From positions 1 to 64,000 of the forward strand of contig WRGY01000126.1 of NCBI GenBank assembly GCA_009786925.1: 64,000 nucleotides of DNA, in the 5' to 3' direction. Origin of the DNA: Defluviitaleaceae bacterium (GTDB lineage Bacteria > Bacillota > Clostridia > Lachnospirales > WQUN01). Below are positions 7,926-16,896 of this stretch, piece after piece. Position 1 is the stretch's first letter. Every line of letters starts with the position of its first letter. The notes under the pieces were generated by a model that did no database searches, was not told where the DNA came from, and worked only from the letters and a program-made list of their open reading frames with translations. Both the position numbers and the translations under genes were made by a program.

Positions 7926-9561
7926 TAAAGGATAATCTTACACGGATTTCGTTTTCGTCTCTAATCCGTGATTGCCCTGCTATCGAGCGCATATAGCGTG
8001 TATTTTCTACCATACCTTGCGATACGATTTCTACGATTTCGGCAATCCGAGCCCGGTCAAACTCTACTATCTCCAGAGGCTCGTTGATGTCGCCACCCGT
8101 AAATGTCATCCTTATGCGATTTATTTCTTCGGGATTTCTCAAAATCGAATATGGTGCCAGTATTACATGCTCGGCATTCAAAAACTCATAAAATCCTGTA
8201 TCTGCAATAAAATCGCTTGTTATGCTATATTGCCGCAATACAATGCGACCGTTATTTAAAATATATTTTATGAATATATTTTCGCGGGAAGTGACAGTAC
8301 CATCCTCATGGACTCGCCGATAGCTACCCATGTTCACATGTGGTATGCGATGCAGTCTGCGCCTCTCGTCCAGTATTGTGCGATGTGCTGTCCGAGTAGC
8401 CTCGACCAAATCCGGGTCTGTGAATGCAAGATTTCTCCATTCTTCGTTACTGAGTCCGCCCCATAAAAATGTGTTGCTCACATACACACCATATACATTG
8501 GATGGTATACGATTTACATAAAAGCCCAGGCCAAACTGCGTCACAATAAGCATCACGACATAAATTCCAATCGCCATACCACCAAAAATCGGAAGATATT
8601 TCATCTTATTCAGCACAAGAAATGTTTTTTCGGCAATCATCTGTGCCACTATATAGCTGATGACAAAACCAATGACGAGTCCGATATTCATATGCGTAAA
8701 ACGCTCCCTGCCCACGGCAAAAAAGATTATCCCGACAAACCACATACCCACATATGAAAATAAAAACACCAACAAATGCTTTATGGGTGTAAAGATGACA
8801 GAATCCCCGGTGCGCTCGGGTCGTCTTGCACGGCCTATAAAAAATGCCGCCGCAAACAGCCCTACAGCAATCAACACATAAGAAATCACGGGATATACTG
8901 CCGACTGTGCAAAGCTGTAGCCACCGCGCAAAAGTGCGCCCCATGCCGCCGGTGTGTGATAGATGAAGAACAAGTCCATGACATTTCCGTCAAACAGTCC
9001 CGAAAATCCAAAAACAAACATCGACCCCACCATCTCCGTTACACCTACCAAAGCCACAGGTACAAACGGAACTACAGCCACAAGGCAGAGCGCGACAAAA
9101 CTATGCCCTGCCAATGAAAACGCAAAACATGCAACAGCAAAATAAAATACAGTAACGAGCGAAGCCATGATTAAAAACAAAATAGCTTCTATGCCTGCAA
9201 AAGGCATCATCATGATACTAAACACAAGGACGGGGATGATGCTCAAAACAACCCCCGCCAGTACATTTGTAGCAAAAAGCTGTGCCTTGTTAAGCGGAAA
9301 AGAATAAAATGCTGTAGCCCTCTTTTTGTTAAAGTAAAAACCAAATGTGCAAAATGCCGCCAAGACCGGGGTAATCACTAATGCAAACGGTACAGACAGA
9401 TTACGCATTGCCACAATATCATCTATCCTGCGCCAAGGTGAACCACTCCACTGCAACAGCGGCAAATACGACACAAGGAAATACCACAGCAAAGCCAACG
9501 CAGGGATTGCCCAAAATCGCTTTATCTGCTCTATGAACAATGCTCGGTTAAAAAAGTTCAT
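7813..9561 (-). CDS. ABC-2-type permease, paralogue A
   Basis: A 582-residue membrane protein with about ten hydrophobic segments and a C-terminal extracytoplasmic part. I place the start at ATG 9561, because GGAGG sits six bases upstream and the translation MNFFNRALFIEQIKRFWAIPA then aligns with the N-terminus of the adjacent paralogue (MSSIINRALLIEQIKRFWAIPA). The longer open frame adds nine unsupported residues. Conserved blocks shared with the paralogue include AFCTFGF-FNKK-ATAFYS and QLFATNVLAG. It overlaps the paralogue by 14 nt and the convergent plus-strand gene by 113 nt. It is probably the second membrane subunit of a YtrBCD-like exporter or lipid/peptide transporter. Confidence 0.85.
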   Translation of the reverse strand: MNFFNRALFIEQIKRFWAIPALALLWYFLVSYLPLLQWSGSPWRRIDDIVAMRNLSVPFALVITPVLAAFCTFGFYFNKKRATAFYSFPLNKAQLFATNVLAGVVLSIIPVLVFSIMMMPFAGIEAILFLIMASLVTVFYFAVACFAFSLAGHSFVALCLVAVVPFVPVALVGVTEMVGSMFVFGFSGLFDGNVMDLFFIYHTPAAWGALLRGGYSFAQSAVYPVISYVLIAVGLFAAAFFIGRARRPERTGDSVIFTPIKHLLVFLFSYVGMWFVGIIFFAVGRERFTHMNIGLVIGFVISYIVAQMIAEKTFLVLNKMKYLPIFGGMAIGIYVVMLIVTQFGLGFYVNRIPSNVYGVYVSNTFLWGGLSNEEWRNLAFTDPDLVEATRTAHRTILDERRRLHRIPHVNMGSYRRVHEDGTVTSRENIFIKYILNNGRIVLRQYSITSDFIADTGFYEFLNAEHVILAPYSILRNPEEINRIRMTFTGGDINEPLEIVEFDRARIAEIVEIVSQGMVENTRYMRSIAGQSRIRDENEIRVRLSFITTREAEGPGRLGFFRQPHIFGEPVERLFESLPALPQ

Positions 9562-11491
9562 CCAATCCCTCCTGCTCGCCCAGTCCATGCTCGATTAATA
9601 ACTCATGAAGGCGTATTGCCGCATCACCATCAATCCTTGGCGCGCTCCACCATGGCAAATTAGACCACCCTCCGTCATAACGCATTCTCGAAGTCTGGTT
9701 AAACCAGATACTTGTCGTCACAACAGGTGTCTCAAAGCTACGCACAAACATATCCCGCCTTGTTTCATCTACATTCTCCATAGCCACCTGAGAAATTAGC
9801 TCCATAGCGATGTTTATCTCCGCGGCATTTGTAATCGTTGTTGCATGAACAATGTCACTCCAATTACCAAAATCCCCACGATGATGAAACCGGATTTCTA
9901 TTTGGCTTATGGCAGAGGGGTCACGCAAGGCAATAAACGGCGCAAGCACCACAGCCTCACTCATCAAAAACTCCGTCAGTCCCGCATTTTGTATAAAATC
10001 CCCTGTGATGGAATACTGCCGAGACACGACAGTTCCGTCATTTAGGATATATCTGAAAAATAAATTTTCGCGGGTGCGGATTGTTCCGTCGTGTTGCGAG
10101 ATTGCGTATGTGCGAGCCCTATATCCGATTCTGTCGGGGATCTGGTGCAGTTCGCCTCTTCCGTCCAGTATTTTTTGGTGTGCGGCGAGTGTTGCTTCTA
10201 TTACATCGGGGTCAGTGAAAGAGATGCTTCGCCATTCTCCGTCCGTTACGTTTCCCCCAAAAAGATGATGACCTGTTACATAAACCGCATAGACCTCATC
10301 TCTCGAAGGCAGACGATTTACAAAAAAACTAAGTCCAAACTGTGTCACCAAAATCACCGCAAGATAAACCCCAACGGCCACACCACCAAAAATCGGCAAA
10401 CATTTCATCTTACCCAACACAAGAAAAGATTTTTCTGCAATCATCTGTGCCGCTACATAGCCAACCACAAACCCAATAACAGCACCGATATACATATTTG
10501 CTATATTGTTGCTTGTGCCAAGGAAAATAATCGCCATGATGAGCATACTCGCAAACGAGAAAAGAAAAACAAGCACATGCCGCACAGGGTTAAATATTAC
10601 GGAGTTGCCCGTGCGTTCGGGTTTACGCTTATGGCTCACCAGCCAAGCGCAAGCAAACAACGCCGTCGCAATCACTATATATATGAGAGCGGGGATGTAA
10701 ATCGCCTCCACACGAGAGAGGACACCGGGCCTAATCAAGATTCCCCAAGCCGCAGGATTGTGATACGCCAAAAAGTTTGAAAACTGCGAGGATTGGAACA
10801 AGCCATTAAACCCAAATACAAACAAATTTCCAATCCCCTCCGCACTCATCATCAAGCCCATCGGCACAAAGGGCAGTACCACAACAAGACAAAGTGCGAC
10901 AAAACCATGCCCCGCCAGCGAAAACGCCAGCCATGCCACAGCAAAATAAAAGACCGTAACCAGACTCATCTGCATAAACAGGCTAAAAATCACAGGGAAT
11001 GTGTTAACAGGCGCACCGGGCGTGACCCCGCCGGGCAAGACCGAAATCGGCATAGTGTTTTGCGGATTCCAAGACCATGTAGTCAAATGAAAGTCCTGCG
11101 CCGGACCGGTATGCACGCTAATCGGCAACAAAAGCAATAAACAAAAAACCAAAACAGGAATCAAACTCAAAACAATCCCCGCAAGTACGTTTGTAGCAAA
11201 GAGCTGATTTTTGCTAAGTGGCATAGAATAAAACGCCGTAGCGGTTTTTTTGTTAAAAAACATGCCAAAGGTACAAAATGCTGCCAACACAGGGGTCAGC
11301 ACAACAATAAACAAATGAAAATTAGGCCCCATAGTCACGATGTCGATGAGTTGTCGCATTGTCCACCAGTCATCGTTTCCGCGCATTGGCATATACACCA
11401 GCAACATATAAGCCACCGTACTAAATGCAGGTATAGCCCAAAACCTTTTTATTTGTTCAATAAGCAAAGCGCGATTGATTATACTAGACAT
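9548..11491 (-). CDS. ABC-2-type permease, paralogue B
   Basis: A 647-residue membrane protein homologous along its whole length to the downstream permease, with about ten membrane segments, an insertion at about 125-165 (TGPAQDFHLTTWSWN region) and a large C-terminal domain. Tandem divergence after duplication is the simplest explanation of the pair. Its ATG overlaps the ATPase gene by 8 nt. With two non-identical permeases and one ATPase gene, a heterodimeric channel over an ATPase homodimer is likely. The substrate is unknown; related GntR-linked systems (YtrBCDEF, BcrAB) respond to cell-wall stress or antibiotics. Confidence 0.87.
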   Translation of the reverse strand: MSSIINRALLIEQIKRFWAIPAFSTVAYMLLVYMPMRGNDDWWTMRQLIDIVTMGPNFHLFIVVLTPVLAAFCTFGMFFNKKTATAFYSMPLSKNQLFATNVLAGIVLSLIPVLVFCLLLLLPISVHTGPAQDFHLTTWSWNPQNTMPISVLPGGVTPGAPVNTFPVIFSLFMQMSLVTVFYFAVAWLAFSLAGHGFVALCLVVVLPFVPMGLMMSAEGIGNLFVFGFNGLFQSSQFSNFLAYHNPAAWGILIRPGVLSRVEAIYIPALIYIVIATALFACAWLVSHKRKPERTGNSVIFNPVRHVLVFLFSFASMLIMAIIFLGTSNNIANMYIGAVIGFVVGYVAAQMIAEKSFLVLGKMKCLPIFGGVAVGVYLAVILVTQFGLSFFVNRLPSRDEVYAVYVTGHHLFGGNVTDGEWRSISFTDPDVIEATLAAHQKILDGRGELHQIPDRIGYRARTYAISQHDGTIRTRENLFFRYILNDGTVVSRQYSITGDFIQNAGLTEFLMSEAVVLAPFIALRDPSAISQIEIRFHHRGDFGNWSDIVHATTITNAAEINIAMELISQVAMENVDETRRDMFVRSFETPVVTTSIWFNQTSRMRYDGGWSNLPWWSAPRIDGDAAIRLHELLIEHGLGEQEGLDELF

Positions 11492-12227
11492 TAGCAGTCA
11501 CATCCTTTTCGTACAGATGTATAAAAATTTCGTCGAGAGTCGGTGGCGAGTGTTCGAAGTCTCCGCTTTCGCTCATTTTTGTTTTTAGCTCATCAAGGTC
11601 GCTTTCGAGGAGCATTTTTCCATCTTTTATGATGCCTACGGTATCGCATATGCCGTCCATCTCTTTCAAGTTATGGCTGGAAATCAATACCGTCATCTGC
11701 CTATCCGCCACATCTTCTATTATCCATTTGAAAATACGACTGCGCACAATCGGGTCAAGACCGTCTATAGGCTCATCCAACAGCAATACCTCAGGCATAG
11801 TAGAGAGCGCGAGTGCAAGCGCGGACTGCTTTTGCATTCCCTTAGAAAAACGGCCGACACGGCGTTTTAGGTCAAGACCCATCAACGCAATAAGTTCGTA
11901 AAACCTATCCGCATTCCAGTTTTTATACATATTTCGATAAAACTTTGCAAGCATCTTTAAATTATATTGTGGGAAAAAATATAAATCGTCGGACACATAT
12001 CCCATGCGCGATTTTACTTTTTCGTTGTCATACACATTTTCGCCATCGAGCAAAATGTTACCCATGTCATGCTTATAAATCCCTGCGAGATGCTTGATTA
12101 CCGTAGTCTTTCCCGCACCGTTTACACCCACCAAACCATAGATACTGCCTTTGTTTACATTCATGCTAAAATCCTTTAGCGCGTGAAAGTCGTCAAACGT
12201 CTTGTTTACATTTTCTAACTTAATCAT
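11484..12227 (-). CDS. ABC transporter ATPase, YtrB/BcrA type
   Basis: A 247-residue nucleotide-binding subunit. It shows Walker A GVNGAGKTT (K40), a signature loop FSKGMQKQ that departs from LSGGQ as is common in this subfamily, Walker B VLLLDEP and the switch histidine in ISSHNL. It lies between the GntR regulator and the two permeases, overlapping both neighbours by 8 nt, so the operon is expressed as one unit. It hydrolyses ATP to drive the permease pair. The assignment to the ABC-2 ATPase family is firm; the transported substrate is not known. Confidence 0.95.
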   Translation of the reverse strand: MIKLENVNKTFDDFHALKDFSMNVNKGSIYGLVGVNGAGKTTVIKHLAGIYKHDMGNILLDGENVYDNEKVKSRMGYVSDDLYFFPQYNLKMLAKFYRNMYKNWNADRFYELIALMGLDLKRRVGRFSKGMQKQSALALALSTMPEVLLLDEPIDGLDPIVRSRIFKWIIEDVADRQMTVLISSHNLKEMDGICDTVGIIKDGKMLLESDLDELKTKMSESGDFEHSPPTLDEIFIHLYEKDVTANV

Positions 12228-12591
12228 TTTTGTCCTCCATATTTGAGATGTATAAACCTATCTCACTTTTGCTTTCGCCACGGAAAATAAGCTCACGCAC
12301 TATGCCCGCCAGCTTTTCGTAGAGCGACGTGACCTCTTTGCTTGTTTCTTCTTCGGGCGGCGCGGCGATAAAACTCCCCTGCCCTATCACTGTATAAAAA
12401 TACTTTTGTGACTCCAACTCACGATATGCCTTTTGTACCGTGTTTGGATTTACTCCAAGCTCCCGAGCCATGTCACGTATAGACGGCACGCGAGTGTTTT
12501 CGGTAAATTTACCCGAGATTATTTGCCGCTTAAAATTTTCTATGACTTGTTCGTAAATCGGCTTGCGATTTTTCAGGTCAATCTTGAACAA
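12220..12591 (-). CDS. GntR-family repressor, YtrA subfamily
   Basis: A 123-residue regulator: a winged helix-turn-helix (about 10-75, with VPSIRDMARELGVNPNTVQKA) and the short helical tail typical of YtrA-type proteins, with no large effector domain. The start is TTG 12591, preceded by GGAGGTGA at a spacing of about five. It is the first gene of a four-gene operon with its ABC ATPase and permeases. YtrA-type repressors normally autoregulate such operons, and a perfect inverted repeat covers its own promoter (12611-12633). The inducer is probably a cell-envelope-active compound; that is inference from the family. Confidence 0.94.
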   Translation of the reverse strand: MFKIDLKNRKPIYEQVIENFKRQIISGKFTENTRVPSIRDMARELGVNPNTVQKAYRELESQKYFYTVIGQGSFIAAPPEEETSKEVTSLYEKLAGIVRELIFRGESKSEIGLYISNMEDKND

Positions 12592-12610
12592 GCTCTCACC
12601 TCCTGTTTAA

Positions 12611-12633
12611 GTGTATTATATACGTTAATACAC
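12611..12633. promoter_or_regulatory. Candidate YtrA-type operator
   Basis: A perfect inverted repeat, GTGTATTA-N7-TAATACAC. It overlaps the -10 and spacer of the GntR operon promoter, which suits a self-acting repressor. It also lies some 20-40 nt upstream of the bactofilin promoter elements. Confidence 0.75.
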
Positions 12634-12642
12634 ACATGTCAA
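12615..12642 (-). promoter_or_regulatory. Promoter of the GntR-ABC operon
   Basis: On the minus strand there is a consensus -35 TTGACA (12637-12642), a 16-bp spacer and a consensus -10 TATAAT (12615-12620). The operator repeat covers the -10. The TTG start lies 24 bases beyond the -10. Confidence 0.75.
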
Positions 12643-12649
12643 TATTTTT

Positions 12650-12679
12650 TTGTGACATTTTTTAAGAATATGGTATAAT
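12650..12679 (+). promoter_or_regulatory. Promoter of the bactofilin gene
   Basis: TTGTGA (12650-12655), an 18-bp spacer and TATAAT (12674-12679), 33 bases before the bactofilin ATG. AAGGA lies at about 12700-12704. Confidence 0.55.
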
Positions 12680-12712
12680 CACAATCAGACTTAATCTTGA
12701 AAGGACGATTTC

Positions 12713-13147
12713 ATGTTATTTTTTAAGAAATCCACCCCTGTAAGCGACCTTGATTCTCCAAGCACGGTAATAGGAAAAGATGTCTATCTGGAATCCGCCC
12801 GAATGAAAGCCACAGAGTCCGTGCGCATAGACGGCATTTTCAAAGGCAATATAGAAATCGACGGCTCGTTAGTACTCGGCGACAGCGGCTCGGTGACGGG
12901 AGATATACGAGCATCGTACTTTCTGGTAGCGGGCGAAGTTAACGGCAATATCGCGTGCAACTCACAACTGCATTTTGCCTCTACAGCAAAAGTCGTAGGT
13001 GATGTACAGGCAAACTCACTAATCGTTGACGAAGGTGCGCAAGTGAGCGGAAGATACATCATCAGCGGCAGCAACTCCATGCCCGCACTGTCAGACCGCG
13101 AAGCCCCACAGAGGTTATCAGGCGGATACGGCTCAAATGAAGACTAA
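12713..13147 (+). CDS. Bactofilin (polymer-forming cytoskeletal protein)
   Basis: A 144-residue bactofilin. The core (about 20-120) shows the repeating beta-helix pattern of the family, with short hydrophobic turns such as VRIDGIFKGNIEID, GSVTGDIRA, GEVNGNIAC and AKVVGDVQA. The flanking tails are short and polar. Bactofilins self-assemble without nucleotide into filaments that scaffold cell-shape, envelope or differentiation functions at the membrane. The next gene, a secreted VWA-like membrane protein, overlaps by 11 nt, so the bactofilin may position it. The N-terminal MLFFKK could serve as a membrane-association patch. Confidence 0.92.
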   Translation: MLFFKKSTPVSDLDSPSTVIGKDVYLESARMKATESVRIDGIFKGNIEIDGSLVLGDSGSVTGDIRASYFLVAGEVNGNIACNSQLHFASTAKVVGDVQANSLIVDEGAQVSGRYIISGSNSMPALSDREAPQRLSGGYGSNED

Positions 13148-14015
13148 AATATCACTAATGACCATGGCTTTTGTCATGGTTTTTTTCGTGTGTGTGTCAT
13201 ATGCGACAGAACTCACGGATGTTATTTTTATTGTAGAAACCAGCGATACTATGCGTGAGGCCGACCCCGGTCATGAAGTAATGTCGGCTATTGCGCAGTT
13301 TGTGAGCGATGCAGGTGAATCTCGTGTTGGTGTTATCGGGTTTTCTTCGCATACCGTGACATTGCCGCTTACACTGTTAGACTCGGAGACAGCTGTAGCA
13401 GCAAAGCGTGCCGCTATTTTCGGCATCGCATACCATGGCGAACATGCAGACATTATCCCTGCTTTGCAGACCGCATCTCATATGCTAAACGACGCACATA
13501 ATCCCATAGTTTTTTTGGTTACAAGCAATAATCGACAAACGTCATACCCAAGTATGCGCGTCCCCGTACACAGCATCATAGTGGACGAAACAACTAACCT
13601 ACGCGCCCTCCCCGGGCTTTTTTCAGGCATGTTTGATGCCCACTCACCATCACCGACACCTGAGCCGACTCCTGAACCGACACCAACACCGTCTCCAACC
13701 CCCGAGCCAACTCCACCTCCCGAATTAACGCCCGAATTAACGCCCGAATTAACGCCCGAGCCGACTCCCGAGCCGACCCCGGAGTTCCAAATACCTCCCA
13801 TCCACGAATGGCCTGAAGATTATTTCGATGATTGGCAGGACGAAATTATTGAAGAAGAAGAAGAAGAAGAAGAAGCTGACGACTACGAAACTCTCCCATA
13901 CGAAGAGCCACCTCCCCCCGATGACCCGAGCTACACAATTCTAGTGTTTTTGGCGATTATATCCGGTGCTGTAGCGACATTTAGCGTAGCGCGTTTTATT
14001 AGAGTAGTTGTATAA
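13137..14015 (+). CDS. Membrane-anchored VWA-like protein with Pro-rich and acidic stalk
   Basis: A 292-residue exported protein. A signal peptide (1-23, ending SYA) is followed by a VWA-like fold (about 26-165) beginning DVIFIVETSDTM. The MIDAS position reads E34-T-S-D-T instead of D-x-S-x-S, so metal binding may be altered. A Thr-Pro-Glu repeat stalk (about 171-217), a very acidic stretch (about 222-262) and a membrane helix (about 266-288) with a basic tail complete it. The adhesive domain would stand outside the cell, held by the C-terminal anchor. It overlaps the bactofilin gene by 11 nt and precedes prmC by 15 nt. The partner or substrate is unknown. Confidence 0.75.
   Translation: MKTKISLMTMAFVMVFFVCVSYATELTDVIFIVETSDTMREADPGHEVMSAIAQFVSDAGESRVGVIGFSSHTVTLPLTLLDSETAVAAKRAAIFGIAYHGEHADIIPALQTASHMLNDAHNPIVFLVTSNNRQTSYPSMRVPVHSIIVDETTNLRALPGLFSGMFDAHSPSPTPEPTPEPTPTPSPTPEPTPPPELTPELTPELTPEPTPEPTPEFQIPPIHEWPEDYFDDWQDEIIEEEEEEEEADDYETLPYEEPPPPDDPSYTILVFLAIISGAVATFSVARFIRVVV
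13719..13754 (+). repeat. 12-bp tandem repeat coding for the stalk
   Basis: Three exact copies of a 12-base unit (CCCGAATTAACG) encode repeated Pro-Glu-Leu-Thr. They lie inside a longer, less exact TPEP-coding tract at about 13648-13790. Such repeats can change copy number and so the length of the stalk. Confidence 0.85.
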
Positions 14016-14030
14016 ACAGGAGGTATCCAT

Positions 14031-14855
14031 ATGACACTGGAAGCAGCCTTACAGCAGGGGATAAAAATAGCAGGGCGGCGCGATGCAGGACTTTTTCTTG
14101 CTCATGCGACAGGTTATAGCACAAATGGCGTAATCGTTAATATTCTCAAAGAAATGGCTGCCGAAGACTATGTACGCTATATTTCTTATCTGGAAAGATG
14201 GCAGACAGGCGAGCCATTGCAATACATAATCGGCGAGTGGGATTTTATGGGACTTACATTTACCACGGATAAGCGAGCATTGATTCCACGACCAGAAACA
14301 GAGCTTTTGGTAGAAGAAGCCTTCAAATTTATCAGCATACTCGACAAATCTCCTGTGCGCATACTGGATGTATGTACGGGAAGCGGTTGTATCGCATTGT
14401 CACTGGCCTGCGGCACAAGCGGCTGGACAGAAATCACAGCTACGGATATTTCTGAGGACGCGCTTGCACTTGCACAAGAAAACACCCGTCGCCTCGGACT
14501 CCCCCCGGAAAGGGTAAAATTTATCCGCTCCGACCTCTTAGAAAATGTAACCGGTATGTACGATGTAATCATTTCTAATCCTCCGTATGTCACAAGCGGT
14601 GACATTGCGGGGCTTTCTACTACGGTACGCGACCACGAGCCTCACCTGGCTCTCGATGGCGGAGAGGACGGCCTCGATATATATCGCCGACTTATCCCAC
14701 AAGCAAAACAACTCCTGTCTCCGAGTGGCATGATGCTCTTAGAAATAGGGCCGCCCGCTGTCATGGATATAATGCAAGCAGAGGGCTTTGATGCAGAGAT
14801 GTTACCGGATTATGCCAAGATTAACAGAATCGTATGCGGGGTGCAGGGACAATAA
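14031..14855 (+). CDS. prmC: Peptide chain release factor N5-glutamine methyltransferase
   Basis: A 274-residue PrmC/HemK. It methylates the glutamine of the GGQ motif in release factors RF1 and RF2 using S-adenosylmethionine. An N-terminal helical domain (1-75) precedes the conserved LIPRPETE (84-91), the SAM-binding DVCTGSGC (113-120) and the substrate motif NPPY (183-186). All are intact and the length is normal. ATG 14031 follows AGGAGG. prfA usually adjoins prmC in Bacillota but is not found here; instead the gene follows the VWA-like protein gene by 15 nt and precedes the glycolytic operon. Confidence 0.95.
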   Translation: MTLEAALQQGIKIAGRRDAGLFLAHATGYSTNGVIVNILKEMAAEDYVRYISYLERWQTGEPLQYIIGEWDFMGLTFTTDKRALIPRPETELLVEEAFKFISILDKSPVRILDVCTGSGCIALSLACGTSGWTEITATDISEDALALAQENTRRLGLPPERVKFIRSDLLENVTGMYDVIISNPPYVTSGDIAGLSTTVRDHEPHLALDGGEDGLDIYRRLIPQAKQLLSPSGMMLLEIGPPAVMDIMQAEGFDAEMLPDYAKINRIVCGVQGQ

Positions 14856-14867
14856 TTTCTCCCCCCC

Positions 14868-14896
14868 TTGATAACACACAAACACAATGCTAGAAT
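14868..14896 (+). promoter_or_regulatory. Promoter of the pgk-tpiA-gpmI-eno operon
   Basis: TTGATA (14868-14873), a 17-bp spacer and an extended -10 TGCTAGAAT (14888-14896). It sits in the 84-base gap after prmC and gives the glycolytic genes their own start site about 40 bases before the pgk ATG. Confidence 0.7.
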
Positions 14897-14939
14897 ATTT
14901 AGGAAAAATAAATCTGCAACAATGGGAAGGGGTTATTCA

Positions 14940-16133
14940 ATGCTTAATAAAAAAAGTGTTGACGACATCAATGTAAAAGGAAAGCGCGTGCTTGTACGTT
15001 GCGATTTTAACGTGCCGCTTATTGACGGCAAAATCACAGACGAGAGCCGCATAGTGGGCGCATTGCCTACGATTAAAAAACTAATCGCAGATGGCGGAAG
15101 GGTTATCCTCTGCTCACATCTGGGCAAACCAAAAGAGCCAAATGCCAAGGACTCTCTTGCACCTGTGGCAGAAAGACTAAGCCAACATCTTGGCAAAGCC
15201 GTCAAATTTCTCGACTGCGACGATGTAGTATGCGACGATTGCCGCACAAAACTATCAGACCTAAAAGACGGCGACGTTGCTCTTTTGCAAAACACCCGTT
15301 TCCGTAAAGAAGAAACCAAAAACGAGGACACTTTTTCAAAAGACTTGGCCTCTATTGCAGATGTATTTGTAAACGACGCATTTGGTGCGGCACACAGAGC
15401 GCATTGTTCCACAGTAGGCGTTGCAAAACTCGTTAAAGAAAACGCAGTAGGCTACCTCATCGAAAAGGAGCTGAAATTCCTTGGCAATGCGGTAAACAAC
15501 CCCGCTCGTCCTTTTGTAGCAATCCTCGGCGGCGCAAAAGTCTCTGACAAAATCCCTGTAATAAACAGCCTGCTCGGTAAAGCAGACAAGCTTATTATCG
15601 GCGGCGGCATGGCATACACATTTTTTGCGGCACAGGGATATGGTGTCGGTAATTCTCTTTTAGAAAAAGACCGCATCGACTTTGCAAAAGAAATGATACA
15701 AAAGGCAAAAGACGCGGGCGTGGAGTTGTTGCTACCCATTGATACCGTCGTTGCAAAAGAATTTGCAAAAGATGCAGAGCATAAAACCGTACCATCGAGC
15801 GGCATAGAGGACGGCTGGATGGGTCTCGATATAGGCGAAAAAACACGCGAGCTTTTCTCCAATGCAATCAAGAGTGCAAAAACTGTGATTTGGAACGGCC
15901 CTATGGGTGTTTTCGAGTTCCCAAATTTTGCAAAAGGCACACTTGCACTTGCACAGGTGATGGCCGGCATGGATGACGCAACCACCATAATCGGCGGCGG
16001 CGACAGCGCGGCGGCAGTTAACCAACTCGGATACGGCGACAAAATGACCCACATCTCCACGGGTGGCGGTGCGTCGTTGGAGTTTTTAGAAGGCAAAGAT
16101 TTACCGGGCGTAACAGCCATACAAGATAAATAA
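14940..16133 (+). CDS. pgk: Phosphoglycerate kinase
   Basis: A 397-residue enzyme that makes ATP and 3-phosphoglycerate from 1,3-bisphosphoglycerate and ADP in lower glycolysis. The signature RCDFNVP is at 20-26. The hinge and C-terminal nucleotide domain show GGAKVSDK and the terminal GGGDSAAA and [13 protein letters not shown] motifs. The start is ATG 14940, since AAGGGG precedes it, the normal length results, and the promoter elements occupy the upstream extension of the frame. It is the first gene of a four-gene glycolytic operon. gapA, usually just upstream of pgk, is absent here. Confidence 0.98.
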   Translation: MLNKKSVDDINVKGKRVLVRCDFNVPLIDGKITDESRIVGALPTIKKLIADGGRVILCSHLGKPKEPNAKDSLAPVAERLSQHLGKAVKFLDCDDVVCDDCRTKLSDLKDGDVALLQNTRFRKEETKNEDTFSKDLASIADVFVNDAFGAAHRAHCSTVGVAKLVKENAVGYLIEKELKFLGNAVNNPARPFVAILGGAKVSDKIPVINSLLGKADKLIIGGGMAYTFFAAQGYGVGNSLLEKDRIDFAKEMIQKAKDAGVELLLPIDTVVAKEFAKDAEHKTVPSSGIEDGWMGLDIGEKTRELFSNAIKSAKTVIWNGPMGVFEFPNFAKGTLALAQVMAGMDDATTIIGGGDSAAAVNQLGYGDKMTHISTGGGASLEFLEGKDLPGVTAIQDK

Positions 16134-16146
16134 GGGGGGACATGGC

Positions 16147-16896
16147 ATGGCTCGCAAAAAAGTAGTAGCAGGCAACTGGAAAATGAATCTAACACCTTCA
16201 AAGGCAGAGTCCTTTATCGGTGAAATCAAGGATAAAATAAACACAGACGCAGTGGAAGTAGTGCTATGTGTACCCTACGTCAACTTGGCGACAGCACAAA
16301 ACGCATTAAAGGGAACAAAAATCCATGTAGGTGCGCAAAACATGCACTATGCCGACGAGGGCGCGTACACGGGAGAAATCTCGGGTAAAATGTTGGCAGA
16401 GATGAAAGTACCCTATGTAATAATTGGGCATAGCGAACGCCGCGAGTATTTTAAGGAAAGCGACACAGAGGTCAATATAAAATCCCTAAAAGCCCTTAAA
16501 AACAACCTAATCCCCATCATTTGTATAGGTGAGACATCAAAACAACGTAACAGCGGCCGTACTTTTGACGTAGTGCGCAAACAACTCTCCGTTGCCCTTG
16601 ATGATATGACCGCTGATGATGTAAAAAAAGTCATCATCGCTTATGAGCCTATCTGGGCAATCGGCACAGGTGTAACCGCAACAAAAGAACAGGCCGAAGA
16701 GGTCTGCGCTGCCATACGCAAACAAATCGAAGAAAAGCTTGGCAAATCGGTTGCCGACAGCACTCGCATACTATATGGCGGCAGTGTCACACCCGACAAC
16801 GCCAAAGAACTGTTTAACATGCCAAACATTGACGGTGGCCTCGTCGGCGGTGCAAGCCTAAAAACAAGCTTTGAACAGGTGGTGCGCTTTGAGTAG
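16147..16896 (+). CDS. tpiA: Triosephosphate isomerase
   Basis: A 249-residue TIM-barrel enzyme interconverting dihydroxyacetone phosphate and glyceraldehyde 3-phosphate. The catalytic residues are in place: K12 in GNWKMN, H95 in IIGHSERR and E167 in AYEPIWAIGTG. The phosphate loop GGSV and the GLVGGASL end are conserved. It begins 13 bases after pgk, with GGGGGGA upstream. The end overlaps gpmI. No unusual features. Confidence 0.98.
   Translation: MARKKVVAGNWKMNLTPSKAESFIGEIKDKINTDAVEVVLCVPYVNLATAQNALKGTKIHVGAQNMHYADEGAYTGEISGKMLAEMKVPYVIIGHSERREYFKESDTEVNIKSLKALKNNLIPIICIGETSKQRNSGRTFDVVRKQLSVALDDMTADDVKKVIIAYEPIWAIGTGVTATKEQAEEVCAAIRKQIEEKLGKSVADSTRILYGGSVTPDNAKELFNMPNIDGGLVGGASLKTSFEQVVRFE

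Noticed and set aside
13648-13790. Repeat array that could be taken for a CRISPR
   Set aside because: The repeats are 12 bases, without spacers, and encode a continuous Thr-Pro-Glu stalk in frame.
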